A DNA stretch of 64,000 nucleotides from CAVUEG01 sp963740525 (GTDB lineage: Bacteria; Actinomycetota; Actinomycetes; Propionibacteriales; Nocardioidaceae), in contig CAVUEG010000001.1 in the NCBI GenBank assembly GCA_963740525.1, forward strand, positions 124,001 through 188,000. The letters run 5' to 3'. Positions within the stretch are counted from its first letter, which is position 1. Each line of letters begins with the position of its first letter. This document shows positions 37,935 to 46,405 of this stretch, piece after piece. Position numbers and translations under genes: made by a program. The notes beneath the pieces were generated by a model, which had not been told where the DNA came from, made no database searches, and was given only the letters and a program-made list of their open reading frames with translations.

Positions 37935-38498
37935 TCAGCGGACCTCGTTGCCGATATCCGGTACGGCGTGATGCAGGCCGGCGCGACCCCGGAGCCCGGC
38001 CTGTTGGACCTGCTCCTGGATCTGCAGGTCGAGCTGGTCCGGAGACGGCACGAACCTGATCTCGCGCAGACCCTGCTCCTGCGCGGCCGACTCGAAGACG
38101 AAGTGGCCGTAGCCGAGCAGCCTGCCCAGCATCGGCTTGCGGACGGTGATGTCGAGCACCCGCGAGAGCGGCATCGTCGCGGCCGACTGGCCGAAGACGC
38201 CCCGGACGCGGAACGCCCTCATGTTGGTGAGCACGAAGCGGTCCATGTGCTCGTTGAGGGCCTTCCAGCCGGCCCACAGCATGACGACCGCGCCGATCGT
38301 GAGGAACAGCCACCCGGTCGCGAGGCTCACGAAGAACCCGCCCAGCAGGACCGCGAAGCCGACCAAGGCGATCAGCGACGGGACGATGTAGACCACCCAG
38401 TGGTGTCTCACGTCCTCGACGAGGGTCTCGTCGAGGTGGCGCAGCAGCCGCTCACTGACCCGCGGGCTGGCGTAGCGGCGCCACAGCCAGGCGAACAC
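37935..38498 (-). CDS. membrane protein with bacterial PH-like domain
   Basis: 187 residues from GTG 38498. Two transmembrane segments at about 36-56 (VVYIVPSLIALVGFAVLLGG) and 60-80 (ATGWLFLTIGAVVMLWAGW) are followed by NEHMDRFVLTNMRAFRVRGV and TMPLSRVLDITV. This is the standard pattern of YdbS/YdbT-type bacterial PH domains (bPH2). The role of these proteins is poorly known. It lies six bases after a 55-residue membrane peptide gene and 19 bases before marR, all on the minus strand. Confidence 0.8.
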   Translation of the reverse strand: MFAWLWRRYASPRVSERLLRHLDETLVEDVRHHWVVYIVPSLIALVGFAVLLGGFFVSLATGWLFLTIGAVVMLWAGWKALNEHMDRFVLTNMRAFRVRGVFGQSAATMPLSRVLDITVRKPMLGRLLGYGHFVFESAAQEQGLREIRFVPSPDQLDLQIQEQVQQAGLRGRAGLHHAVPDIGNEVR

Positions 38499-38504
38499 GT
38501 CGAC

Positions 38505-38672
38505 CTACGAGACGAGGGCGTTGAGGAAGTCGATCACGGCCTTGAAGAACTGGGTGGCGAGCTTCCAGATCGCGGATCCGCCGTTGCTCGCGACGTCCGC
38601 CAGGCCGACCGGCTCGGTCAGCAGGTAGAAGCCGATGAACAGAACCACGACGATGATCGCGGCCTTCTTCAT
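38505..38672 (-). CDS. 55-residue single-pass membrane protein
   Basis: This short gene runs from ATG 38672 to TAG 38505. GGAGGAG precedes the start at good spacing. The product begins MKKAAIIVVVLFIGFYLLTE, one clear transmembrane segment or uncleaved signal, followed by a short polar stretch and an amphipathic C-terminus (AIWKLATQFFKAVIDFLNAL). It stops six bases before the GTG of the PH-domain gene, so the two are very likely co-translated partners. No family is recognised. Confidence 0.7.
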   Translation of the reverse strand: MKKAAIIVVVLFIGFYLLTEPVGLADVASNGGSAIWKLATQFFKAVIDFLNALVS

Positions 38673-38811
38673 GGCGTGCTCCTCCAGCGGGGGATAGGGG
38701 GCAGGCGCAACCGACGTACGCCGTCACCTTGTTTGTAGCAAAGCCTCGCCGTCGATCCGTGGAGGCGCGCTGGCCGGGCGTGCCCGCGTGAGCAGGACCA
38801 CACCCCCACGA

Positions 38812-39779
38812 CTACTCGGTGTACGTCTCCAGCAGCTCGTCCGCGGCGGCGTACGGGTCGGTCTCGCCGCGCGAGACCTTCTCGGCCAGGACGTCCAGCT
38901 CGGTGCGGAGTGGACGTCGCCCCACCGCTCGCGCAGGGCGGTGACGGCGATCGCCTCGACCTCGTCCCTGGCTCGCCGGGTACGCCGCTTGGCGAGGTTG
39001 CCGGAGGACTCCAGCCACTCCCGGTGCCGGTCGATCTCGGCGACCACCTCGGCCACACCCTCGCCGGTCTGCGCGATCGTCTTCACGATCGGCGGGTCCC
39101 AGGAGCCTTCGGTGCGGTCGGCCAGAGCCAGCATCGAGCGCAGCTCGCGGCGGACCTGGTCGGCGCCGTCTCGGTCCGACTTGTTGATGACGTAGAGGTC
39201 GCCCACCTCGAGAATTCCTGCCTTGGCGGCCTGGATGCCGTCCCCCATGCCGGGAGCCAGGAGCACCAGCGTGGTGTCGGCCAGACCCGCGATCTCGACC
39301 TCGCTCTGACCGACGCCGACGGTCTCGACGAGGATCACGTCGCAGCCGGCGGCGTCGAGGACCCGCAGGGCCTGCGGGTGTGGACCACGAGAGGCCGCCG
39401 AGGTGGCCGCGTGAGGCCATCGACCGGATGTACACGCCCGGTCGAGCGCGTGGTCCTGCATCCGGACCCGGTCACCGAGCAGGGCACCCCGGAGAAGGGG
39501 GAGGACGGGTCGACGGCCAGGACCCCGACCCGCCTACCGTCTGCCGCACTCCTTGACGATCGCGGCGGTCGAGGTGGACTTGCCGACGCCGGGCGGACCG
39601 GTGATCCCGACCACGTGCGCCCGACCCGCGTGCGGTGCCAGCGCCGCCATCACCTCACGCAGCAGCGGCGAGGCGTCCTCGACCAAGGAGATCAGCCGAG
39701 CGACGGCCCGCGCCTGCCCGGCGCGAGGTTCTCGACAGGTCGGCGACGGGTGCGGCGGAGCGGCTCCGCCGACCGCCAC
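38812..39779 (-). CDS. meaB: MeaB/ArgK-type GTPase, mutase chaperone (about five frameshifts as sequenced)
   Basis: About 322 residues when joined. MeaB protects and reloads adenosylcobalamin-dependent acyl-CoA mutases using GTP. Recognisable pieces in order are ARLISLVEDASPLLREVM, the Walker A GITGPPGVGKST, VGVLAVDPSSPFSG, RMQDHA, YIRSMASRGHLGGLS, DVILVETVGVGQSEVE and INKSDRDGADQVRREL, ending LDVLAEKVSRGETDP. Breaks lie near 39536, 39488, 39444, 39372 and 38910. Every motif is intact, so sequence error is more likely than decay. The exact start is uncertain; GTG 39779 is the best in-frame choice. It lies 26 bases after the thiolase stop. Confidence 0.85.
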
Positions 39780-39805
39780 CGCGGCGGCCGACCAGTAGCA
39801 GCCAG

Positions 39806-40996
39806 TCAGTTCTTCGGCACGCGGAGCACGAGGGCGTCGCCCTGGCCGCCGCCACCGCAGAGCGCGGCGGCGCCGACGCCGCCGCCCCGGCGCTTGAGCT
39901 CGAGAGCGAGGTGCAGCGCGATCCGGGCACCGGACATGCCCACGGGGTGACCCATGGCGATCGCCCCACCGTTGACGTTGACCTTGTCCTCGGAGATGCC
40001 GAGCTCGCGGGCGGAGACGATGCCCACGGCCGCGAACGCCTCGTTCAGCTCGACCAGGTCGAGGTCGGCGACCGAGATGCCCTCCTTCTCGACGGCCTTG
40101 CGGATCGCGTTGGCCGGCTGGGTCTGCAGTGTGGAGTCGGGGCCGGCGACCTGGCCGGAGGCGCCGATCTCGGCGAGCCACTCCAGACCGAGCTCCTCGG
40201 CCTTCGCCTTGCTCATCACCACGACGGCGCAGGCGCCGTCAGAGATCTGGGACGACGAGCCGGCGGTGATCGTGCCGTCCTTCGAGAACGCCGGACGCAG
40301 CTTGCCCAGGGACTCCGCCGTCGTGTCGCCGCGGATGCCCTCGTCCTGCGAAACGACCAGCGGGTCGCCGCGGCGCTGCGGGATCTCGACCGGGACGACC
40401 TCGTCGTCGAAGATGCCGTTCTTCCATGCCTGCGCGGCGAGCTGGTGGGAGCGGGCCGCGAAGGCGTCCTGCTCCTCACGGGTCAGCTGGGCGGCAGCCA
40501 CGTTGCAGGACTCGGTCAGGGTGCCCATCGGCTGGTCGGTGAACTGGTCGAACAGCGCGTCGTAGGCCATCGAGTCGACGAGCGCGGTGTCGCCGTACTT
40601 GAAGCCCTCGCGGGACTTCGGCAGCAGGTGCGGCGCCTGGGTCATCGACTCCATGCCACCGGCGACGACGATGTCGTGCTCCCCCGCGCGGATCAGCTGG
40701 TCGGCCATCGCGATCGCGTTGATGCCCGAGAGGCAGACCTTGTTGATCGTGATCGCCGGGACGGTCATCGGGATGCCGCCCTTGACCGACGCCTGACGCG
40801 CGGTGATCTGGCCGGCTCCGGCCTGGATCACCTGGCCCATGATGACGTACTCGACCTGCTCGCCGGTCACGCCGGCCTTGGCCAGGGCTCCCTTGATGGC
40901 GACGCCGCCGAGGTCTGCTGCGGAGAGGTCCTTGAGGCCTCCGAGCAGTCGGCCGATCGGGGTACGGGCGCCTGCGACGATCACGGATCCGGACAT
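39806..40996 (-). CDS. acetyl-CoA acetyltransferase (thiolase)
   Basis: 396 residues, the length of biosynthetic tetrameric thiolases. It condenses two acetyl-CoA to acetoacetyl-CoA (reversible). The acyl-accepting Cys88 is in NKVCLSG. NEAFAAV, the catalytic His in GGAIAMGHPVGMSGAR, and the C-terminal CGGGGQGDA cysteine are all present. AGGAGG lies before ATG 40996. It is divergent from the epimerase gene, and meaB follows on the same strand, so it probably supplies the first step of the crotonyl-CoA route. Confidence 0.94.
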   Translation of the reverse strand: MSGSVIVAGARTPIGRLLGGLKDLSAADLGGVAIKGALAKAGVTGEQVEYVIMGQVIQAGAGQITARQASVKGGIPMTVPAITINKVCLSGINAIAMADQLIRAGEHDIVVAGGMESMTQAPHLLPKSREGFKYGDTALVDSMAYDALFDQFTDQPMGTLTESCNVAAAQLTREEQDAFAARSHQLAAQAWKNGIFDDEVVPVEIPQRRGDPLVVSQDEGIRGDTTAESLGKLRPAFSKDGTITAGSSSQISDGACAVVVMSKAKAEELGLEWLAEIGASGQVAGPDSTLQTQPANAIRKAVEKEGISVADLDLVELNEAFAAVGIVSARELGISEDKVNVNGGAIAMGHPVGMSGARIALHLALELKRRGGGVGAAALCGGGGQGDALVLRVPKN

Positions 40997-41180
40997 GGTG
41001 CCTCCTGGCGAGCTGGGTCAGTGTCGGGGTCGAGAGCCGCGCACGCATGGCCCGGCGCCGACGACACTGGCGACGATACCCACCCGCGGGCCTCCGCCGG
41101 GAGTGGCAGGGGCCGATCCCGGGTGAGGAACAAGTCACAGTCCATGGCAGACCTCGTCGCGCTGGGTCACGATGTGGCCC

Positions 41181-41660
41181 ATGAGCCCCGAGATCCCTGA
41201 GATCCCCGAGCACCTTTTCGTGTGCATCGACCACGTCGGCGTCGCCGTACCGGACCTGGACGAGGCGATCGCGTTCTACCGTGACGCCTTCGGGATGGAG
41301 GTCGCCCACCAGGAGACCAACGAGGAGCAGGGCGTGCGCGAGGCGATGGTGCGCGTCGGCGACTCCGACTCCTGCATCCAGCTGCTGGCACCGATCGACG
41401 AGACCTCCACGATCGCCAAGTTCCTCGACCGGTCCGGCCCGGGGCTCCAGCAGCTCGCCTACCGGGTCACCGACGTCGAGCAGGTCAGCGCGATCCTGCG
41501 CGACCGCGGCCTTCGGCTGCTGTACGACGCACCGCGCCGGGGTACGGCGGGCAGCCGGGTCAACTTCATCCACCCGAAGGACGCCGGCGGGGTGCTCGTC
41601 GAGCTGGTACAGCCCGCCGGTCCCGCCGATGGCCCGGCGGAGCGGTCCGGGTCACACTGA
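41181..41660 (+). CDS. mce: methylmalonyl-CoA (ethylmalonyl-CoA) epimerase
   Basis: 159 residues of the vicinal-oxygen-chelate fold. It starts MSPEIPEIPEHL, then CIDHVGVAVPDLDEAIAFYRD with a metal His, GDSDSCIQLLAPIDETSTIAKFL, and a second half ending GVLVELVQP with a metal Glu. In the ethylmalonyl-CoA pathway one such enzyme epimerises both ethylmalonyl-CoA and methylmalonyl-CoA. ATG 41181 is preferred, although ATG 41172 is in frame and no strong ribosome site separates them. The ccr gene follows 83 bases later on the same strand. Confidence 0.9.
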   Translation: MSPEIPEIPEHLFVCIDHVGVAVPDLDEAIAFYRDAFGMEVAHQETNEEQGVREAMVRVGDSDSCIQLLAPIDETSTIAKFLDRSGPGLQQLAYRVTDVEQVSAILRDRGLRLLYDAPRRGTAGSRVNFIHPKDAGGVLVELVQPAGPADGPAERSGSH

Positions 41661-41690
41661 GACGCTCCGCACACCCTCTCCCCACGAGGG

Positions 41691-41704
41691 TTACTCACCG
41701 GTAT
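41691..41704 (+). promoter_or_regulatory. candidate TTACC-N4-GGTAA-type site upstream of ccr
   Basis: TTACTCACCGGTAT matches the dyad with one mismatch in each half. It lies 40 bases before the ccr start, over the likely promoter (the site merges into TATCTT, a possible -10, at 41702-41707). Binding here would be expected to block transcription. Confidence 0.4.
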
Positions 41705-41743
41705 CTTTAGCCCACCCACGTCTTCGACCCCCGGGAGCACGCC

Positions 41744-43081
41744 GTGCAGCAGATCCTCGACGCCATCCTCGCTGGTGACACCAGCGCCCAGGACTTCGCA
41801 GCCCTGGAGCTGCCCGAGTCGTACCGCGCAGTGACCGTCCACAAGGACGAGGTCGACATCTTCGAGGGTCTCGAGACCCGCGACAAGGACCCCCGCAAGA
41901 CGCTCCACATAGAGGACGTGCCCCTCCCCGAGCTCGGTCCGGGCGAGGCCTACGTGGCCGTGATGGCCAGCGCGATCAACTACAACACCGTCTGGACCTC
42001 GATCTTCGAGCCGGTCTCGACGTTCGGCTTCCTCGAGCGGTACGGCCGCGTCTCCCCCCTCGGCAAGCGGCACGACCTTCCGTACCACGTCGTGGGCTCG
42101 GACCTCGCCGGCGTCGTGCTCAAGACCGGTGTCGGCGTCCACACCTGGCACCCGGGCGACGAGGTCGTCGCGCACTGCCTGTCCGTCGAGCTCGAGGGCC
42201 CGGACGGCCACAACGACACGATGCTCGACCCCGAGCAGCGGATCTGGGGATTCGAGACCAACTTCGGCGGCCTGGCGCACATCGCGCTGGTCAAGGCCAA
42301 CCAGCTGATGCCCAAGGCCGACCACCTCACCTGGGAGGAGGCCGCCTCCCCCGGCCTCGTCAACTCGACCGCCTACCGGCAGCTGGTCAGCCGCAACGGG
42401 GCCGGGATGAAGCAGGGCGACAACGTGCTGATCTGGGGCGCCAGCGGCGGCCTCGGCGGCTTCGCCACGCAGTACGCCCTCAACGGCGGCGCGACCCCCG
42501 TCTGCGTCGTCTCGAACGACGAGAAGGCCGACATCTGCCGGAACATGGGCGCCGAGCTGATCATCAACCGCTCGGAGGCCGGGTACCAGTTCTGGAAGGA
42601 CGAGCACACCCAGGACCCCAAGGAGTGGCGTCGGTTCGGCAAGGACATCCGTGAGCTGACCGGTGGCGAGGACGTCGACATCGTCTTCGAGCACCCGGGC
42701 CGGGAGACCTTCGGCGCCTCGGTGTTCGCCGCCCGCAAGGGAGGCACGATCGTCACCTGCGCCTCCACCAGCGGTTACATGCACCAGTACGACAACCGCT
42801 ACCTGTGGATGAACCTCAAGAGCATCGTGGGGTCCCACTTCGCCAACTACCGGGAGTCGTGGGAGGCGAACCGCCTGATCCGCAAGGGCATGATCCACCC
42901 CACGCTGTCCCAGGCCTATGCCCTCGAGGACGTCGGCCAGGCCGCTCTCGACGTCCACCGCAACGCCCACCAGGGCAAGGTCGGCGTCCTCTGCCTGGCG
43001 CCCGAGGAGGGCCTCGGCGTGCGCGACGACGAGATGCGCGCCCGCCATCTGGACGCGATCAACCGGTTCCGGGGCGTCTGA
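41744..43081 (+). CDS. ccr: crotonyl-CoA carboxylase/reductase
   Basis: 445 residues, the family length. Ccr reductively carboxylates crotonyl-CoA to (2S)-ethylmalonyl-CoA with NADPH and CO2. The signature ASAINYNTVWTSIFEPVSTF is present, as are LPYHVVGSDLAGVV, the NADPH-binding WGASGGLGGFATQYAL, and the C-terminal NLKSIVGSHFANYRE with residues used in CO2 binding. The GTG start at 41744 has GGGAG upstream. Neighbours (epimerase, thiolase, meaB, hydroxyacyl-CoA dehydrogenase) and ecm 15 kb away suggest ethylmalonyl-CoA pathway use; supplying ethylmalonyl-CoA for polyketides is an alternative. Confidence 0.95.
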   Translation: MQQILDAILAGDTSAQDFAALELPESYRAVTVHKDEVDIFEGLETRDKDPRKTLHIEDVPLPELGPGEAYVAVMASAINYNTVWTSIFEPVSTFGFLERYGRVSPLGKRHDLPYHVVGSDLAGVVLKTGVGVHTWHPGDEVVAHCLSVELEGPDGHNDTMLDPEQRIWGFETNFGGLAHIALVKANQLMPKADHLTWEEAASPGLVNSTAYRQLVSRNGAGMKQGDNVLIWGASGGLGGFATQYALNGGATPVCVVSNDEKADICRNMGAELIINRSEAGYQFWKDEHTQDPKEWRRFGKDIRELTGGEDVDIVFEHPGRETFGASVFAARKGGTIVTCASTSGYMHQYDNRYLWMNLKSIVGSHFANYRESWEANRLIRKGMIHPTLSQAYALEDVGQAALDVHRNAHQGKVGVLCLAPEEGLGVRDDEMRARHLDAINRFRGV

Positions 43082-43250
43082 GAGGCTGCGCCCGCCGGGC
43101 AACGGTGCAATTCAGCGGATTCACCCGAATTTGTCCGGGGCGGGGATGCGTCCGGTTGCCCCATCGGAGACACTGTGGGCGTACGGGCGGCTAGCCCCGC
43201 CACTCGGGCCGGAACCGGCCGCCGCAGAAGCCGAAACGAGGAATTGCTCG

Positions 43251-44464
43251 ATGACTGACCGCACCGGACTGTCCATCTTCGATGAGCCGCAGGACGGCGA
43301 CAGCGAGCAGACGCAGGTCATCCCCCAGGTGACGTCTGGCTCGTCCTCGACGGACGCCGGGCGCACCCTCCCGCCCGCCCCGCAGCAGGGTGGAGCGGCA
43401 GGACAGTTCGCCATGGTGCGCCGTGGGTACGACCGTGACGCGGTCGACCGCCACCTCAGCATGCTGGCCGGCGAGAAGGCCGGGCTCAGCCGCAGCCTGG
43501 ACGAGGCCAGGAGCCGCGTCTCAACGCTGGAGAAGCAGGTGGCCGCCCTCCAGGAGCAGCTCAAGGAGAACCAGCAGCCGTCGTACTCCGGCCTCGGAGG
43601 ACGCGCCAGCGAGATGCTCCGGCTCGCCGAGGAGCAGGCCGACGACGTCATCGCCCAGGCCCAGCAGCAGGCCGAGGAGATCCGGCAGCGGGCCAACCGC
43701 GAGGCCACCCAGGTGCGCACCCAGGCGCAGAGCGACGCCGACGACATGCGGATGGTCCAGCTCACGGAGCTCGACGAGGCGCGTGCCCGGATGCTCAGCG
43801 AGGCCGAGCAGCAGAAGGGCCTGCCCAGGGCGAGGCCGACGACCTGCTGGCGTCGGCGCGCCGCGAGGCCGAGCAGCTGCGTCTCGCGGCCGAGCAGGAG
43901 ACCAACGCGATGCGCACCAGCGCCCAGCGCGAGGCGGAGCAGGCCCGCGCCTCGGCCGACCGTGAGGTCCAGGAGGCGCGGCGCACGCTCGCCGTCGAGA
44001 AGGAGCGGCTCACCCGCGAGGCGGCCGAGCACCACTCCAATGCGACCGAGGAGACCGCCCGCCTCGTCGCCGAGGCCGAGGAGCGCGGCGCCGCCGCCGA
44101 GCAGCGTGCCCGTGAGGCCATCGCGGCGGCGACCGCCCACCGGGAGCAGGCCAACGGCGAGGCCGACCAGCTCCTCGCCCGCGCCCGCCGGGAGGCCGAG
44201 CAGATCACAGCGAGCGCCCGCAGCCAGGCCGCGGCCCATGCTGCGGCAGGTCACGAGGAGGCCGAGCGCCGGCTCTCGGGGCTGAAGTCCGAGGTGGACC
44301 GCCTGAGCAAGCGGCGGGACGCGATCGTCGCGCAGCTCGGCTCGCTGCGAGACGTGGTCGCCGGGTTCGCCGACGATGCCTCACCCGCCTCTGCCGAGGA
44401 CGACCGGGCGGCAGCGACGGCCGAGACCGACGAAGGTGACGCCGAACAGGACGACCAGGGCTGA
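43251..44464 (+). CDS. DivIVA-domain coiled-coil protein (one frameshift as sequenced)
   Basis: Joined, about 404 residues. After a disordered 45-residue start comes a DivIVA-type segment (FAMVRRGYDRDAVDRHLSML). Then come about 300 residues of Ala/Glu/Arg-rich heptads (ASEMLRLAEEQADDVIAQAQ), ending in an acidic tail. DivIVA-like proteins organise polar growth or septal sites; this one is longer and different from Wag31, so its own role is unknown. One base is missing near 43815; protein continues as GEADDLLASARREAEQ. Its TGA overlaps the ATG of the AI-2E permease. Confidence 0.82.
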
Positions 44465-45562
44465 TGGCGACCCCGGCCTCCCGGCGCAAGCCCGCCGGGG
44501 CGCCGGCCGAGAGCCCCGGCGCTCCGGGGAGCCCCCTCCTGCGGCACTCGCCCTTCTACATCGGGTTCATCGGTGGCGCGGGGGCCCTGCTCGCCTTCTG
44601 GTTGGGCCAGCGGATCCTCTCCGTCGGCTCCGTGATCATCCTGGTCGTGGTGGCGATGTTCCTCGCCGTCGGGCTGGAGCCCGCCGTGCAGTTCCTGGCC
44701 CGGCACCGACTAAGGCGCCCGCACGCGGTGCTCGTGGTGATCGCGGTCGTGCTCCTGGCGCTCGCGTTGTTCGTGCTCGCGATCGCCCCGGTGATCGGCG
44801 ACCAGGTCAGTGCGCTCACCAAGAACGCTCCCGGGTGGCTCGACCAGCTCCAGCACAACGGCACGATCAAGGACCTCGATGCGAAGTACGACCTGATCGC
44901 CAAGGCGAAGGACTACATCGCCAGCGGCGACCTGGCCAAGCAGGCGTTCGGCGGGGTGCTCGGCTTCGGCCTGGCAGTGCTCGGCGCGCTGGTCAACGCC
45001 TTCCTGATCGTCGTCCTGACCCTCTACTTCCTGTCGTCACTGCCGGCGATCACGAAGTCGATGGTCTCCCTGGCCCCGGCCAGCCGCCGTGAGCGGGTCA
45101 CCGTCCTGACCGAGCAGATCAAGTCGAGCGTGGGCGGCTACGTCTCGGGGGCCTTCATCGTCGCCTTCTGCGCCGGAGTGACCTCGCTGGCGTTCCTGCT
45201 TCGTCGGGCTCGGGCAGTACGCCGTCGCCCTGGCGGTCGTCGTCGCGCTGCTCGACGTGATCCCGATGATCGGTGCGACCCTCGGCGCCGTGATCGTCTC
45301 CGCGATCGGCTTCGCCACGGACCCGAAGACCGGCATCGCCTGCGTGATCTTCTACATCGTCTACCAGCAGATCGAGAACTACGTGATCTACCCGCGGGTG
45401 ATGAGCCGCTCCGTGGACATCCCCGGTGCGGTGATCGTGATCGCCGCCCTCGTGGGCGCCGGGCTGCTCGGCGTGGTCGGTGCGCTGCTGGCTATCCCCA
45501 CCGCAGCCGCGATCCTGCTGCTGACCCGCGAGCTGTTCGTGCGCCGCCAGGATGCTCGCTAG
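44464..45562 (+). CDS. AI-2E family transporter/PerM-like permease (one frameshift as sequenced)
   Basis: Joined, about 365 residues with roughly eight transmembrane segments. The start GFIGGAGALLAFWLGQRIL and the later VVVALLDVIPMIGATLGAVI and YQQIENYVIYPRVMSRSV are diagnostic of the AI-2 exporter (TqsA/PerM) family. The substrate is unknown in actinobacteria. Frame breaks near 45200 (an extra base or two lost around CTGCTTCGTCGG). The ATG overlaps the stop of the DivIVA-like gene, so the two are coupled. The stop overlaps that of the convergent alpha/beta hydrolase. Confidence 0.85.
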
Positions 45563-46356
45563 CGCTCCGGCTCCGGCATCGGCACGTCGGCGTACGCGGA
45601 GAGGTTGTGCGCGTTGTAGGCCGAGGTGTCCGCGGTCTCGATCGGGCCGTCCCACTCCGTCGGCAGCGGGAGGGCGACCTCCGGGGCCACCCGCTCCACG
45701 ATCAAATCGAGCACCTTCTCCGCATCGCCCACCCAGAGGTGCTTCGCGCCGTCCACACCGACGACCTCCGCCTGCGGCAGCCTGGAGAACCTTTCGCGTG
45801 CCTGCGCGGGCTGGAGGTAGTCGTCGTGCTCCGGGACCAACGCCACCACCGGCTTCCCCGAGTCGCCCCAACGAGTGAGGTCCTCGTCCTCGGAGAACCG
45901 CAGCGGGGGTGACAGCAGGATCGCGCCGTCGACCTCTGGGTCGAGGCCGTGCATCAGGACCAGGTCCGTGCCGAAGGACCAGCCGAGCAGCCAGATGTGC
46001 GGCAGCCCGTGGAACTCGGCGTACTCCAGCGCGGCGGCCACGTCGAACTTCTCGCCCTGGGCATTGTCGAAGGACCCCTCCGACGTGCCCTGCATGCTGG
46101 AGGTCCCGCGGGTGTTGAACCGGAGCACCGCGACCCCGGCCAGGGCGGGCAGGCGGAAGGCCGCCTTGCGGTAGACGTGGCTGTCCATCATCCCGCCGTG
46201 GGTGGGCAGCGGGTGCAGGCAGACCAGCGTGGCCACGGGGTCACGACCCTCGGGCAGTGCCAGTTCGCCGACCAGCGAGAGACCGTCCGCGGTCTCCAGC
46301 GTGATCGCTTCGCGACGCGCCGGGAGCACGGAGTTCGCCCTGATCCTGTGTGCCAT
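45559..46356 (-). CDS. alpha/beta hydrolase (dienelactone-hydrolase-like)
   Basis: 265 residues. VCLHPLPTHGG forms the oxyanion region. The nucleophile elbow is LLGWSFGTD with the Ser in GWSFG. The acid appears in VALVPEHDDYLQP and the base in GAKHLWVG. These resemble the small alpha/beta hydrolases next to fatty-acid genes in actinobacteria. ATG 46356 is the start. The gene is convergent with the permease, and the tandem hydroxyacyl-CoA dehydrogenase lies upstream on the same strand with a 49-base gap. The substrate is unknown. Confidence 0.85.
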   Translation of the reverse strand: MAHRIRANSVLPARREAITLETADGLSLVGELALPEGRDPVATLVCLHPLPTHGGMMDSHVYRKAAFRLPALAGVAVLRFNTRGTSSMQGTSEGSFDNAQGEKFDVAAALEYAEFHGLPHIWLLGWSFGTDLVLMHGLDPEVDGAILLSPPLRFSEDEDLTRWGDSGKPVVALVPEHDDYLQPAQARERFSRLPQAEVVGVDGAKHLWVGDAEKVLDLIVERVAPEVALPLPTEWDGPIETADTSAYNAHNLSAYADVPMPEPER

Positions 46357-46405
46357 GAGGTCATTCTCGCGGACGGCAGTCACGCCCCGGCCGCCGGGCC
46401 ACGGC

